A DNA stretch of 8,200 nt. Source: Thermoanaerobaculia bacterium. Its GTDB lineage: Bacteria > Acidobacteriota > Thermoanaerobaculia > Multivoradales > UBA5704. The position numbers and the translations under genes were made by a program. Shown in pieces: positions 1 to 6,982 of this stretch (its first letter is position 1; every line of letters begins with the position of its first letter). The notes under the pieces were generated by a model. The model worked only from the letters and a program-made list of their open reading frames with translations, was not told the DNA's origin and searched no databases. The DNA lies in assembly GCA_025937035.1 (NCBI GenBank), contig JAICSG010000146.1, positions 1 through 8,200 on the forward strand, in the 5' to 3' direction.

Positions 1-2
1 AA

Positions 3-2300
3 CTGGTAGCGCTCTATGGCCCGCACCCGCAGCGTATCCCGCCGGGCGGGTGGCCGTATCAGGGCGAGCCGGACAAACTGGTCGCGACCCATTGCTGCTT
101 CTGCGGCCAGCAGTGCGGCATCCAGCTCAAGGTGCGCGACAACCAGGTGGTGGGCTTCGAGCCGTGGGAGCAATTCCCTTTCAATCAGGGGATGCTCTGC
201 CCCAAGGGGGTCAAGCGCTACCTCCAGAACGGCCACCCCGACCGGCTGCTCGATCCTCTGATGCGCGCGCCGGACGGCTTCCGCAAGGCCACCTGGGACG
301 AGGCGCTCGATTTCACCGCCCGGCGGATGACCGAGCTCCAGGAGAAATACGGCAAGGACGCCGGCGCCATGTACGGCGGCGCCTCGCTCACCACCGAGAA
401 GGCCTATCTGCTGGGCAAGTTCGCCCGCGTGGCCCTCGGCACCCGGCACATCGACTACAACGGCCGGCTGTGCATGGTCTCGGCGGGCACGGCCTACAAG
501 CTGGCGTTCGGCGTCGACCGCTCGCCCAACCCGTGGAGCGACATCCCGCAGGCGGAGGTGGCGTTCGTGATCGGCTCCAACGTCGCCGAATGCTCGCCGA
601 TCACCACCAGCTATCTCTGGCGCTGCCGGGATCATGGGGGAAAGCTGATCGTCGCCGATCCGCGCATGACGCCGATCACCCGCAACGCCGATCTCTACCT
701 GCCGCTCCGGCCGGGCACCGATCTCGCGCTGCTGATGGGCATGCTTCACGTCATTCTGCGCGACGGCCTGGAGGACCGCGCCTTCATCGCGGCCCACACC
801 ACGGGCTTCGAGGCGGTGGCGAAATCGGCGGAGGCCTGGGATCCGCTGACGGCCGCCCGCGCCACCGGCGTGCCGCCGGAAGCGATCGAGAAGGCGGCGC
901 GCTGGATCGGAGAGACCGACCGGGCGGTCCTCCTGCACGCCCGCGGTCTGGAGCATCAATCGAAAGGGGTGGAGAACTGCCTGGCGGTGATCAACATCGC
1001 GCTCGCCACCGGCAACATCGGCCGCGAGGGGGCCGGCTGCATGATGGTCACCGGCCAGGGGAACGGCCAGGGGGGGCGCGAGCACGGCCAGAAATGCGAT
1101 CAATTGCCCGGGCAGCGCTCGATCTCCGACCCGGCCGCCCGCGAGCACGTGGCCCGCGTATGGGGGATCGCGCCCGAGGAGATCCCCCAGGCCGGGCTCT
1201 CGGCGGTGGAGATCATGGAAGCGATCCACCGCGGCGAGATCAAGGCGCTGCTCTCGATCTGCTTCAATCCGGTCGTCTCCCTGCCGGACGCCAACTACGT
1301 ACGCGAGGCGCTCGAGAAGCTCGAATTCTTCGGCGTGGTCGACTTCTTCCTCTCCGAGACCGCGCAATTCGCCGACGTGGTCCTCGCCGGCAGCCTGCAG
1401 GAAGAGGAGGAAGGGGTGGTCGCCAACACGGAGGGGCGGGTGCTCCACATCCAGAAGGCGGTCGATCCGCCCGGCAACGCCTGGCAGGACAGCCGGATCT
1501 ACGTCGAGCTGGCCAGGCGGCTGGGGAAGGAGAAATTCTTTCCTTATCGCGAGCCGCGCGAGATCTTCGAGGAGCTGCGGGAGGCCTCGCGAGGGGGGAT
1601 CGCCGATTACTACGGCATCACCTACGAGAAGATCGACGAGCAGCTCGGGGTCTTCTGGCCCTGCCGGAGCCTGGACGATCCGGGCACGCCGCGGCTCTTC
1701 GAGGGCGGGAGGTTCTTCCACGCGGACGGCAAGGCCCACTTCCAGGTCACCGAGTGGCGGCCCAACGGCGATCCGGTGGATGAGACCTTTCCGATCTTCC
1801 TCACCACGGGGCGGGTGGTCAGCCAGTACCTCTCCGGAACCCAGACCCGGCGGATCGGCTCCCTGGTCGATCAGTTCCCCTGGCCGCGGCTGGAGATCCA
1901 TCCGCGGCTGGCCGAGCAATATGGGCTCGCGACCGGCGACTGGGTGACGATCACCACCCGGCGCGACGCGATCACCCTGGAGGCGATGGTGGTGCGGACC
2001 ATCCGGCCGGACACGGTGTTCATCGCCTATCACTGGCCCGGCGGCCGGAGCGCCAACCGGCTGACCCACCGCACGCTCGATCCGCGCAGCAAGATCCCGG
2101 AATTCAAGGTCTCCGCCTGCCGGATCGAAAAGACTCCCAAGGCGCCGGACTGGGTACGCACGGAGGTCCCGCCGGGGCTGCCCAGGCCGGGCAAGGGATT
2201 GCCGATCGTCTCGCCGGGCTCGCCGCCGCCGCTGGCCGACGCGGCCTCCCGGCGCGACCGCTCGCGGCTGACCGCCTTCACCGGCGAGGAGGGGAGCTAG
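3..2300 (+). CDS. Molybdopterin oxidoreductase catalytic subunit, nitrate reductase-like (5' partial)
   Basis: The reading frame is open to the left edge, so the true start lies outside the window; 765 residues are visible. Near the N-terminus it carries a [4Fe-4S] motif C31-x2-C34-x3-C38-x27-C66. The probable Mo ligand is C157, in the context [10 protein letters not shown] (codon TGC at 471-473), so it is Cys rather than selenocysteine. That context, NPVVSLPD (visible residues about 422-429) and the [13 protein letters not shown] stretch resemble assimilatory nitrate reductases (NarB/NasA type) more than formate dehydrogenases. Residues about 594-707 form the C-terminal molybdopterin-dinucleotide domain, with [17 protein letters not shown] and SKIPEFK. 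A Pro-rich tail of about 58 residues follows. No Tat signal is visible in the piece present. It is the first visible gene of an operon with Fe-S and Rieske partners. Family assignment is firm; nitrate as substrate is inference, and another oxyanion or a formate-type reaction is possible. Confidence 0.9.
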   Translation: MVALYGPHPQRIPPGGWPYQGEPDKLVATHCCFCGQQCGIQLKVRDNQVVGFEPWEQFPFNQGMLCPKGVKRYLQNGHPDRLLDPLMRAPDGFRKATWDEALDFTARRMTELQEKYGKDAGAMYGGASLTTEKAYLLGKFARVALGTRHIDYNGRLCMVSAGTAYKLAFGVDRSPNPWSDIPQAEVAFVIGSNVAECSPITTSYLWRCRDHGGKLIVADPRMTPITRNADLYLPLRPGTDLALLMGMLHVILRDGLEDRAFIAAHTTGFEAVAKSAEAWDPLTAARATGVPPEAIEKAARWIGETDRAVLLHARGLEHQSKGVENCLAVINIALATGNIGREGAGCMMVTGQGNGQGGREHGQKCDQLPGQRSISDPAAREHVARVWGIAPEEIPQAGLSAVEIMEAIHRGEIKALLSICFNPVVSLPDANYVREALEKLEFFGVVDFFLSETAQFADVVLAGSLQEEEEGVVANTEGRVLHIQKAVDPPGNAWQDSRIYVELARRLGKEKFFPYREPREIFEELREASRGGIADYYGITYEKIDEQLGVFWPCRSLDDPGTPRLFEGGRFFHADGKAHFQVTEWRPNGDPVDETFPIFLTTGRVVSQYLSGTQTRRIGSLVDQFPWPRLEIHPRLAEQYGLATGDWVTITTRRDAITLEAMVVRTIRPDTVFIAYHWPGGRSANRLTHRTLDPRSKIPEFKVSACRIEKTPKAPDWVRTEVPPGLPRPGKGLPIVSPGSPPPLADAASRRDRSRLTAFTGEEGS
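2287..2292 (+). promoter_or_regulatory. Ribosome binding site setting the GTG start of the four-cluster Fe-S gene
   Basis: AGGAGG lies eight bases before the GTG at 2301, inside the last codons of the molybdopterin gene. The upstream TAG stop (2298-2300) directly abuts the GTG. This perfect anti-16S match supports the GTG start over internal ATGs and suggests translational coupling. Confidence 0.75.
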
Positions 2301-2885
2301 GTGTTCGGTTACGAATTCTTCATCGATCCCGAGCGCTGCATCGGCTGCCAGGCGTGCGTCAACGCCTGCGCCGAGTGCGATACGCACAAGGGGGTGCCGA
2401 TGATCACGATCGATTATCTCGATCGCGCGCACAGCATCGCCACCGTCCCCGCCATCTGCATGCACTGCGACGATCCCACCTGCGCCGAGGTCTGCCCGGC
2501 GGACGCGATCAAAAAAGGAGAAGACGGCGTGGTGCAGTCGGCCTTGAAGCCGCGCTGCATCGCCTGCTCCAACTGCGTGCTGGCCTGCCCGTTCGGCATC
2601 CCCAAGATGCAGTCGAAGCTCGAGCTGATGATGAAATGTGACATGTGCTACGACCGCACGTCGGTGGGGAAGCGGCCGATGTGCGCCACGGTCTGCCCGA
2701 GCCAGGCGCTCGCCTACGTGCCGCCCGAACGGATCGAGCGCGAGCGGCGGGAGAAGCCGGTCAACATCTTTCAATTCGGCAACCAGACGGTCACCACCAA
2801 GGTCTACATGATGCTGCCGCCCGAGGAGAAGGCCCTGGCGGTGGACGTCGTCGATTTCATGTGGGAGAAGGAGATCGAGGCATGA
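2301..2885 (+). CDS. Four-cluster [4Fe-4S] ferredoxin-type electron transfer subunit
   Basis: This 194-residue protein belongs to the NrfC/DmsB/FdhB-like family of subunits that wire a molybdopterin enzyme to its redox partner. All sixteen cluster cysteines are present in four groups: C13/16/19/23, C53/56/61/65, C86/89/92/96 and C113/116/128/132. The last group has the usual long x11 spacing. One extra cysteine (C26) follows the first group. There is no signal peptide, and no C-terminal membrane helix of the kind FdhB subunits of membrane formate dehydrogenases carry. The start is GTG, immediately after the stop of the catalytic gene and behind an AGGAGG site. The stop overlaps the next start (ATGA, 2882-2885), which points to stoichiometric co-expression. 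It probably carries electrons between the molybdenum subunit and the Rieske or membrane partner; direction of flow is not shown by sequence. Confidence 0.93.
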   Translation: MFGYEFFIDPERCIGCQACVNACAECDTHKGVPMITIDYLDRAHSIATVPAICMHCDDPTCAEVCPADAIKKGEDGVVQSALKPRCIACSNCVLACPFGIPKMQSKLELMMKCDMCYDRTSVGKRPMCATVCPSQALAYVPPERIERERREKPVNIFQFGNQTVTTKVYMMLPPEEKALAVDVVDFMWEKEIEA

Positions 2886-3424
2886 ATCCCTTGCGAGATA
2901 CCGGGCGGAATACTGAGCGAAATACTGAGCAGGAGCCGCTCTGGCGCGAGGAGGTGTCGATCTTCGCCGCCGACGAGCGCTATGTGAACCGCCGCCAGTT
3001 CGCCAAGTTCCTGGTGCTGACCAGCGCCGGCATGTTCGTGGGAAATCTCTGGATCCTGATCCGGAGCTGGCTCACGGGCAAGACCGCGTATCCGGCCCGG
3101 CCGGTGGCGCTGGTGAGCGAGATCCCGGTGGGAGGGAGCCGTCTGTTCAATTACCCGGGGCCGAACGATCCCTGCATCCTGATCCGCCCCGCGGAGAACG
3201 AATTCGCGGCCTACAGTCAGAAGTGCACCCACCTCTCCTGCGCCGTCACCTACGCGCCCCAGAGGGCCCGCTTCGAGTGTCCCTGCCACCAGGGGTACTT
3301 CTCGGCGCGGGACGGCCGGGTGCTCGCGGGGCCGCCGCAGCGTCCGCTGCCGCGCATCCTGCTTCAGCGCCAGGGGGACCGGCTGATCGCGGTCGGAGTC
3401 GACCTCCAGACGGAGAGGAGCTGA
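2882..3424 (+). CDS. Rieske [2Fe-2S] protein with N-terminal Tat-like membrane anchor
   Basis: This 180-residue protein has both Rieske boxes: C115-T-H117-L-S-C120 and C133-P-C135-H136-Q-G-Y-F. C115, H117, C133 and H136 are the expected cluster ligands, and C120/C135 the expected disulfide. That arrangement matches high-potential bc1/b6f-type Rieske proteins rather than dioxygenase ferredoxins, which lack the extra cysteines. Residues 36-60 read NRRQFAKF followed by a hydrophobic stretch, a twin-arginine signal-anchor as in quinol-oxidising complexes. This implies a cluster domain on the outer face of the membrane. The ATG overlaps the upstream stop by four bases, with AAGGAG at 2868-2873. 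The N-terminal tail contains a duplicated RNTE (residues 9-16) encoded by a 12-bp tandem repeat. A Rieske protein beside a NasA-like molybdoenzyme is less common than a NirD-type partner and suggests a membrane or quinone link. The box sequence could also fit an arsenite-oxidase-like small subunit, but the large partner does not. Confidence 0.93.
   Translation: MNPLRDTGRNTERNTEQEPLWREEVSIFAADERYVNRRQFAKFLVLTSAGMFVGNLWILIRSWLTGKTAYPARPVALVSEIPVGGSRLFNYPGPNDPCILIRPAENEFAAYSQKCTHLSCAVTYAPQRARFECPCHQGYFSARDGRVLAGPPQRPLPRILLQRQGDRLIAVGVDLQTERS
2906..2929 (+). repeat. 12-bp tandem duplication in the Rieske N-terminal tail
   Basis: Two copies of a 12-bp unit (CGGAATACTGAG and CGAAATACTGAG, 11 of 12 identical) sit head to tail and encode RNTE twice. 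The unit keeps the reading frame. Its A/T content is higher than the flanking coding sequence. Confidence 0.8.
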
Positions 3425-3426
3425 GC

Positions 3427-3678
3427 ATGCAACATCCTCCCGAGCATCCCGAGCCGCAACGCCGGGGATTGACCGCCATCGACGGCGCCCTGGCGATGAT
3501 CGCCATCCTGCTGATCGTGCAGATGTGGCTGCTCACCGCCACCTTGGAAGGTTTTCTCGCCGGCCACCGCGAGGGGGTCCTGCCGGCGGCGATCGTCTCC
3601 GGGGTCCTCCTGCTGGCCTGCTTCGGGCTCTACCGGTTCGTGCGCGGGGTGGACCGGGAGACGAGGGGGAGGCGGTGA
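3427..3678 (+). CDS. Small two-helix membrane protein, last gene of the molybdoenzyme operon
   Basis: This 83-residue protein starts two bases after the Rieske stop, with AGGAG at 3416-3420. It has a short polar N-terminus rich in Pro, His and Glu, two hydrophobic helices (about residues 18-40 and 51-72) and a basic C-terminus ending RETRGRR. The first helix contains IVQMWLLTATLEGFL. From memory this resembles small two-helix proteins grouped under DUF6755, but I could not check. By position it is likely a membrane subunit or assembly factor that docks the Rieske and Fe-S proteins. No haem ligand pair (two transmembrane histidines) is visible, so a cytochrome b role is unlikely. Expression should follow the upstream genes, and the operon ends just after it at a hairpin. 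Confidence 0.82.
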   Translation: MQHPPEHPEPQRRGLTAIDGALAMIAILLIVQMWLLTATLEGFLAGHREGVLPAAIVSGVLLLACFGLYRFVRGVDRETRGRR

Positions 3679-3688
3679 AGGCCTCCCC
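3666..3688. terminator. Hairpin between convergent operons, possible bidirectional terminator
   Basis: GGGGAGGC (3666-3673) and GCCTCCCC (3681-3688) form a perfect 8-bp GC-rich stem with a 7-base loop that contains the stop of the two-helix protein. It lies between two convergent operons only 24 bases apart, the expected place for a shared terminator. Neither side has a clear U-tract, so intrinsic termination is uncertain. Confidence 0.45.
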
Positions 3689-3702
3689 GGCCAGACCCTT
3701 CC

Positions 3703-4671
3703 TCACTCCGCCGGCCGGAACGGCACGCTCAGGCTGCCTGACATCCAACCGATCAGAAGGTCGCCGTCCCAGCTTCCGAACCAGAAATTGATCGGCCAGG
3801 GCTGGCCGCGGTCGATCTCCCCGTGGAGGGTGCCGGCGGGGTCGAGCACCCTTTGCGGGCCGTTGATGTTGAACGAGTAGGTGAGCTGGAAGGCCAGCTT
3901 GGTCTCGATGCGCGAGGCCCAGAAATCGATCTGCCAGATGCGGGTGCGCAGCTCCTGGATGCGGGTGTCGAGGTCCGCGATCACCGCCGGATCGGTGGCC
4001 GCGGAGCGCTCGGCCTCCAGCCCCGCGATCCGCTTGCGCAGGTATTTTACCCGGTCCTGGAAGTAGACGGCGCCGTCAAAGGCGCGGATCGCGGCCTGGG
4101 CCGGCGTGGAGCTGGGGGAGAAGGCCGCCGGCAGGCGGCGGGCGTAGGTCTCCGGGTCCTCGATCTCCCAGATCTTCTGATCGGGCTTGGCCGGATTTAG
4201 ATAGTCCTCGGCGGTGATCAAAAGCGATTCGTTCCCCACCGTCCCCTTGCGCAGGGCGAGCTGGAAGGGGTTCACCACGAAGGCCATGTTGTCGTCCGAG
4301 CCCACGATGTTGTTGCGGCTGTCGTAGGTCGGGCCGGGGAACGGCGGGTTGGTCCCTTCGAGATAGAGCCGGGCCCCCACCAGGGCGTCGCGCGCCGGGC
4401 CGAAATAGGGCTTGCCGTCGAAGAGCACATCATTAACGTCCACGCCGACGCGGATTCCCATCTCCTGCGCCGGCGGGCGCAGGTTGCGCTTGAGAAACTC
4501 GGGATCGTCGATCTGGGTGCGGATCACCTGATCGAGCGGATCCTCGCCCACCAGGGCCATGGTGTAGCCGGAGACCCCCCGCTGCTCGTTGGTGGGGTCC
4601 GGATCGGTGGCGATCCGGCACATGAAATAGCCCTGGAACTGGATTTCCAACAGCCTGGCGATCGTCGTCAT
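3703..4671 (-). CDS. VioB/RebD N-terminal-domain-like protein, partner of the ferritin-like protein
   Basis: This 322-residue soluble protein has no signal peptide and no transmembrane segment. Residues 4-50 (ARLLEIQFQGYFMCRIAT, then NEQRGVSGYTMALVGEDPLD) resemble the start of VioB as I remember it, in the pattern hydrophobic-x-x-I-x-F-x-G followed by an Asn and a conserved turn. DALVGARLYLEG (95-106) matches the family DGLVGARL segment. Residues about 200-258 are rich in Arg, Glu, Leu and Ile heptads and probably form a coiled coil, which VioB lacks as far as I recall. The end is aromatic (WPINFWFGSWDGDLLIGWM, 292-310). It starts 15 bases after the upstream stop, with AGGAG at 4679-4683, so the two genes are co-transcribed. 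In VioB and RebD this region is fused to the ferritin-like half, so this looks like the split form. The homology rests on memory of short motifs and is moderate. Function is unknown beyond this. Confidence 0.8.
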   Translation of the reverse strand: MTTIARLLEIQFQGYFMCRIATDPDPTNEQRGVSGYTMALVGEDPLDQVIRTQIDDPEFLKRNLRPPAQEMGIRVGVDVNDVLFDGKPYFGPARDALVGARLYLEGTNPPFPGPTYDSRNNIVGSDDNMAFVVNPFQLALRKGTVGNESLLITAEDYLNPAKPDQKIWEIEDPETYARRLPAAFSPSSTPAQAAIRAFDGAVYFQDRVKYLRKRIAGLEAERSAATDPAVIADLDTRIQELRTRIWQIDFWASRIETKLAFQLTYSFNINGPQRVLDPAGTLHGEIDRGQPWPINFWFGSWDGDLLIGWMSGSLSVPFRPAE

Positions 4672-4686
4672 TCTCGCTCTCCTGCC

Positions 4687-6192
4687 TCAGGGGGCGACCA
4701 CGAATTGCGGAAGCTGGCCGATCTGATAGATGCGGCGCATGTTGTTGGTCATGGCGGTGGCGCTCTCGTAGACGAAGTGGAGCTGGCGGTCGAGGAAGGG
4801 CACGTCGTCGGAGGCACGGGCCACGGCGGAAAGGTCGGCCGCCGTCAGCAGGCGGAGCCGCTCGGTGATCTCGTCCAGCCGGTGCAGGAAGAGCTCGATA
4901 TTGCCGAGCTTGGAGGGGTGGCGCAGCAGCTCCCGGTCCTCCTCACTCAGCTCGAAGCTCGGGCCCGTGGTATGCCCGTCGCCGTCCGAGACGGTGTAGG
5001 CCATGATCTCCGCCATCGGCCGCAGCAGCATGGTCATCATCGGTCCGAAGGCGTTCTCCTGGAGGGCCGAGCTGAAGAAGGGATAGGACTGGTCCGCCTG
5101 CGGCTGGAAGTCGGCATAGAGGGCCGTCAGCAGGAGGGTCAGCGTCGCGTAGGTGTAATTGAACAGATCGAACAGCTCCCGGGCGAAAGGATTGCTGATC
5201 GAGCCCGCGCTCGGGTTGACCGGCACGGGCAGGGAGGGATCGAACCGCGGGTCCGTGGCGAGCAGGCCCACGAGCTGATCGTGGACGTCGAAGAAGCGGA
5301 GGAAATGGCTCTGGAAGTCCGGCGGCGCGTCGATCCCCTCGCCCTCCTCGACGATCAGGCTGAGCGCCTGGAGGGTGGTGGGGAGGTCGAGGATCGGAAA
5401 GACGTTGATCTGATATTCGACCGGCACGAACACCTGCTGCTTGGGATTGCCCGTGTAGAGGTTCCAGCGCGAGGAGAGGAAGCGGAAGAGCGTCTCCACG
5501 TCGTCATAGAGCTCCTGGATGGTGCCCGGCCGCAGCGTCTCCCTGGAGAGGGAACGGAGGGCGCCGCCGAGCCGCGCCATCTCCTCCCGGGCCTGGGCCA
5601 GGAGATCGTCCGGGATGCGGGTCGCGGCGAGGGGGAAGAGGAGCGGCCGGTCGCGGACCTCGCCGCGGAGCCGCTCGCCCATCGAGGTGCTGGGGTACTG
5701 CCCCTCGCAGGAGAAGCACCAGGCCGGGATGGGGTCGTTGCCCTTCCGCAGGGCCTCGAGCGACGGGCTCTCGAAACAGACGAAGCGCTGGATCACGGGC
5801 AGGTTGAACCGCTCGAACATGAACGGGATGTCGCACGGCTGGTCCGGCAGCGACTTCCCCTCCTTGAGGTTGCGCCCCAGGTAGTAGGAAAACTGGAGGG
5901 GGATGTTCTGGCGGTCGAAGAACGGCTCGGCGCCGATGGCGGTGAGCATGCCGTTGACCAGCGCCAGGTGCTCCATCTCCTGCCGGGCCACCATGTAGAC
6001 GGTGGACTGCCAGCGGCGGACCGCCTCGTACTGGGCGGGGGTGCAGGACGCGTCCGGGCGCTTCTTCATGGAGAACGCGGCATAGAGGTACTGGATCATG
6101 AGCTGGTGCTCGATCTCCGCGGCCTCGCGCAGGAGGTGCACCAGCAGGTCCCGCAGGATGGGAGGGGGCGTGCTCGTCGTCTCGCCGGCCAT
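4687..6192 (-). CDS. Ferritin-like protein related to the VioB/RebD/StaD C-terminal half
   Basis: This 501-residue protein has the ferritin-like fold used by bisindole (violacein, rebeccamycin) enzymes that couple two indole-pyruvate imines. Helix 1 holds REAAEIEHQLMIQYLYAAFS (22-41) and helix 2 RQEMEHLALVNGML (70-83), giving E26/E28/H29 and E72/E74/H75 as candidate metal ligands. VEEGEG (281-286) and SHFLRF (295-300) correspond to the EQGEG...SHF motif of VioB. LLRPMAEIMAY with HTTGPSFEL (389-415) matches the VioB LLRPL...AGPPLPG stretch as I recall it. All these blocks are in family order. The ATG has TAAGGAG at 6201-6207. It leads a two-gene operon with a VioB-N-like protein, and no flavin amino-acid oxidase (VioA/RebO) is in the window. 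The reaction is therefore unknown; an iron-dependent oxidative or dimerising step on a small molecule is plausible. It could instead be a ferritin-like protein of other function. Confidence 0.9.
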   Translation of the reverse strand: MAGETTSTPPPILRDLLVHLLREAAEIEHQLMIQYLYAAFSMKKRPDASCTPAQYEAVRRWQSTVYMVARQEMEHLALVNGMLTAIGAEPFFDRQNIPLQFSYYLGRNLKEGKSLPDQPCDIPFMFERFNLPVIQRFVCFESPSLEALRKGNDPIPAWCFSCEGQYPSTSMGERLRGEVRDRPLLFPLAATRIPDDLLAQAREEMARLGGALRSLSRETLRPGTIQELYDDVETLFRFLSSRWNLYTGNPKQQVFVPVEYQINVFPILDLPTTLQALSLIVEEGEGIDAPPDFQSHFLRFFDVHDQLVGLLATDPRFDPSLPVPVNPSAGSISNPFARELFDLFNYTYATLTLLLTALYADFQPQADQSYPFFSSALQENAFGPMMTMLLRPMAEIMAYTVSDGDGHTTGPSFELSEEDRELLRHPSKLGNIELFLHRLDEITERLRLLTAADLSAVARASDDVPFLDRQLHFVYESATAMTNNMRRIYQIGQLPQFVVAP

Positions 6193-6200
6193 TCGTTGCG

Positions 6201-6207
6201 CTCCTTA
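6201..6207 (-). promoter_or_regulatory. Ribosome binding site of the ferritin-like gene
   Basis: TAAGGAG on the minus strand lies eight bases before the ATG at 6192. It supports this start, which keeps the whole helix-1 motif with about 20 residues of leader. Confidence 0.7.
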
Positions 6208-6272
6208 CCCGCCCGGAAGGGCTCTCGGGGTCTCACGACGGTCAAACAGAAGGTGCTTAGATTGCACGGAAT

Positions 6273-6294
6273 CGGGGGCGGGCGCAAGCCCCCG
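6273..6294. repeat. GC-rich hairpin in the leader of the ferritin-like operon
   Basis: CGGGGGC (6273-6279) and its complement GCCCCCG (6288-6294) flank an 8-base loop. No U-tract follows on either strand, so a terminator is doubtful. It may be a REP-like element or a leader hairpin of the minus-strand operon. Confidence 0.45.
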
Positions 6295-6363
6295 CCATCC
6301 TTTGGGAAAGGGGAGAGATCGGGACCGAGGTATGATAGGACTGACGTCGCGTAGCCGCCGGTG

Positions 6364-6462
6364 ATGATTCCAGCCTCGAACGATCTCGCGAACAGGATGC
6401 CGGTCTGGGAAGCTTTGTCTTCGTTCTTTCTGGACACCGACGTATCTCTCGGCCGTGACTGA
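6364..6462 (+). pseudogene. 32-codon N-terminal remnant with a PVWEALSxFFLDTD motif
   Basis: The frame starts at ATG 6364 (or the adjacent GTG 6361), has an in-frame TAG just upstream (6352-6354) and ends at TGA 6460-6462. The peptide contains RMPVWEALSSFFLDTDVSLGRD. From memory, PVWEALSxLFLDTE is the N-terminal signature of a bacterial family of about 100-130 residues (I believe DUF7079). The family body is absent: the frame closes and the GyrI-like gene begins 13 bases later. No Shine-Dalgarno site precedes it. It is most likely the front end of a gene cut by a rearrangement that brought in the downstream gene. A real 32-residue peptide is possible but less likely. Confidence 0.4.
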
Positions 6463-6474
6463 GGAGATCCAGAC

Positions 6475-6975
6475 ATGACGATCGAGCCAGAGATCAAGGA
6501 AAAACCTGCCCTGTCCTACGCGGGCGTGCGCATCCGGATCAACCGGGAGGGCCTCGCCCAGGCCGTGCCGGAGGCGATCTCAAGATTGAGCGAGTATTTT
6601 AATCGGCATCGCCTTTCAGCCTCCGGACCGGCTCTGGTCCGGTACTTCGTCGTCAATTACAACAATGAGGAGGTCGAGGTCGACTCCGGTTTCCCGGTCG
6701 AGCTCCCTTCGATCCCCGCGGATGAGCGGATTCACTACGGCCAACTCCCAGCGGGCACCTACGCGACGGTCCGGCATGAGGGGCCGTACGATTCTCTGGT
6801 CGACACCACGGCGGCGCTCCTGGAGTGGAGCAAGGAGACAGACCATCCGTGGCGGGTCTCGAGCGAGGACAACGTCACGTGGTGGGCGGCCCGGGTCGAG
6901 CACTATCTGGTGGCTCCGCCACAAGTGACGGAGCCATCCCGGTGGGTTACGGAGGTGGCGATTCTGCTTCGGTGA
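6475..6975 (+). CDS. Stand-alone GyrI-like (AraC effector-binding) small-molecule binding protein
   Basis: This 166-residue soluble protein matches the GyrI-like/SOUL-type ligand-binding fold found alone or at the end of MerR and AraC regulators. Typical blocks are GPALVRYF (51-58), EVEVDSGFPV (66-75), LPAGTYATVRHEGPYDSL (91-108) and VEHYL (141-145). E142 is at the position of the glutamate that lines the ligand pocket. There is no DNA-binding domain. The ATG has GAGGAG at 6461-6466, eight bases upstream. The gene converges on the secreted-protein gene with a gap of only seven bases. The direct ligand is unknown; family members bind hydrophobic or cationic drugs, and some hydrolyse them. It is divergent from the VioB-like operon, so a role in sensing or sequestering a product of that operon is possible but only inferred from position. 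Confidence 0.9.
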   Translation: MTIEPEIKEKPALSYAGVRIRINREGLAQAVPEAISRLSEYFNRHRLSASGPALVRYFVVNYNNEEVEVDSGFPVELPSIPADERIHYGQLPAGTYATVRHEGPYDSLVDTTAALLEWSKETDHPWRVSSEDNVTWWAARVEHYLVAPPQVTEPSRWVTEVAILLR

Positions 6976-6982
6976 AGAGCCC

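Larger units (their letters stand above)
6193..6474. other. Divergent intergenic spacer between the ferritin-like and GyrI-like genes
   Basis: This 282-base spacer must hold promoters for both directions. I see a GC hairpin (6273-6294), a small GTGC...GCAC dyad (6253-6267) and TATGAT at 6331-6336 that could be a plus-strand -10, though no good -35 lies at 16-18 bases. The right part (6364-6462) is occupied by a gene remnant listed separately. No promoter can be assigned with confidence. Confidence 0.5.

Noticed and set aside
471..473. Selenocysteine at the molybdenum ligand
   Set aside because: The ligand codon is TGC, and the surrounding LCM motif is that of cysteine-ligated nitrate reductases.
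50..1783. Plus-strand open frame of 577 codons overlapping the molybdopterin gene
   Set aside because: It is out of frame with a gene carrying clear catalytic motifs, and its translation is Arg/Gly/Pro/Ala-rich with no recognisable domain.
4705..6354. Plus-strand open frame of 549 codons
   Set aside because: It runs antisense to the ferritin-like gene for most of its length. Its product is a low-complexity run of Arg, Gly, Glu and Leu with no motif, which is typical of antisense frames in GC-rich genes.
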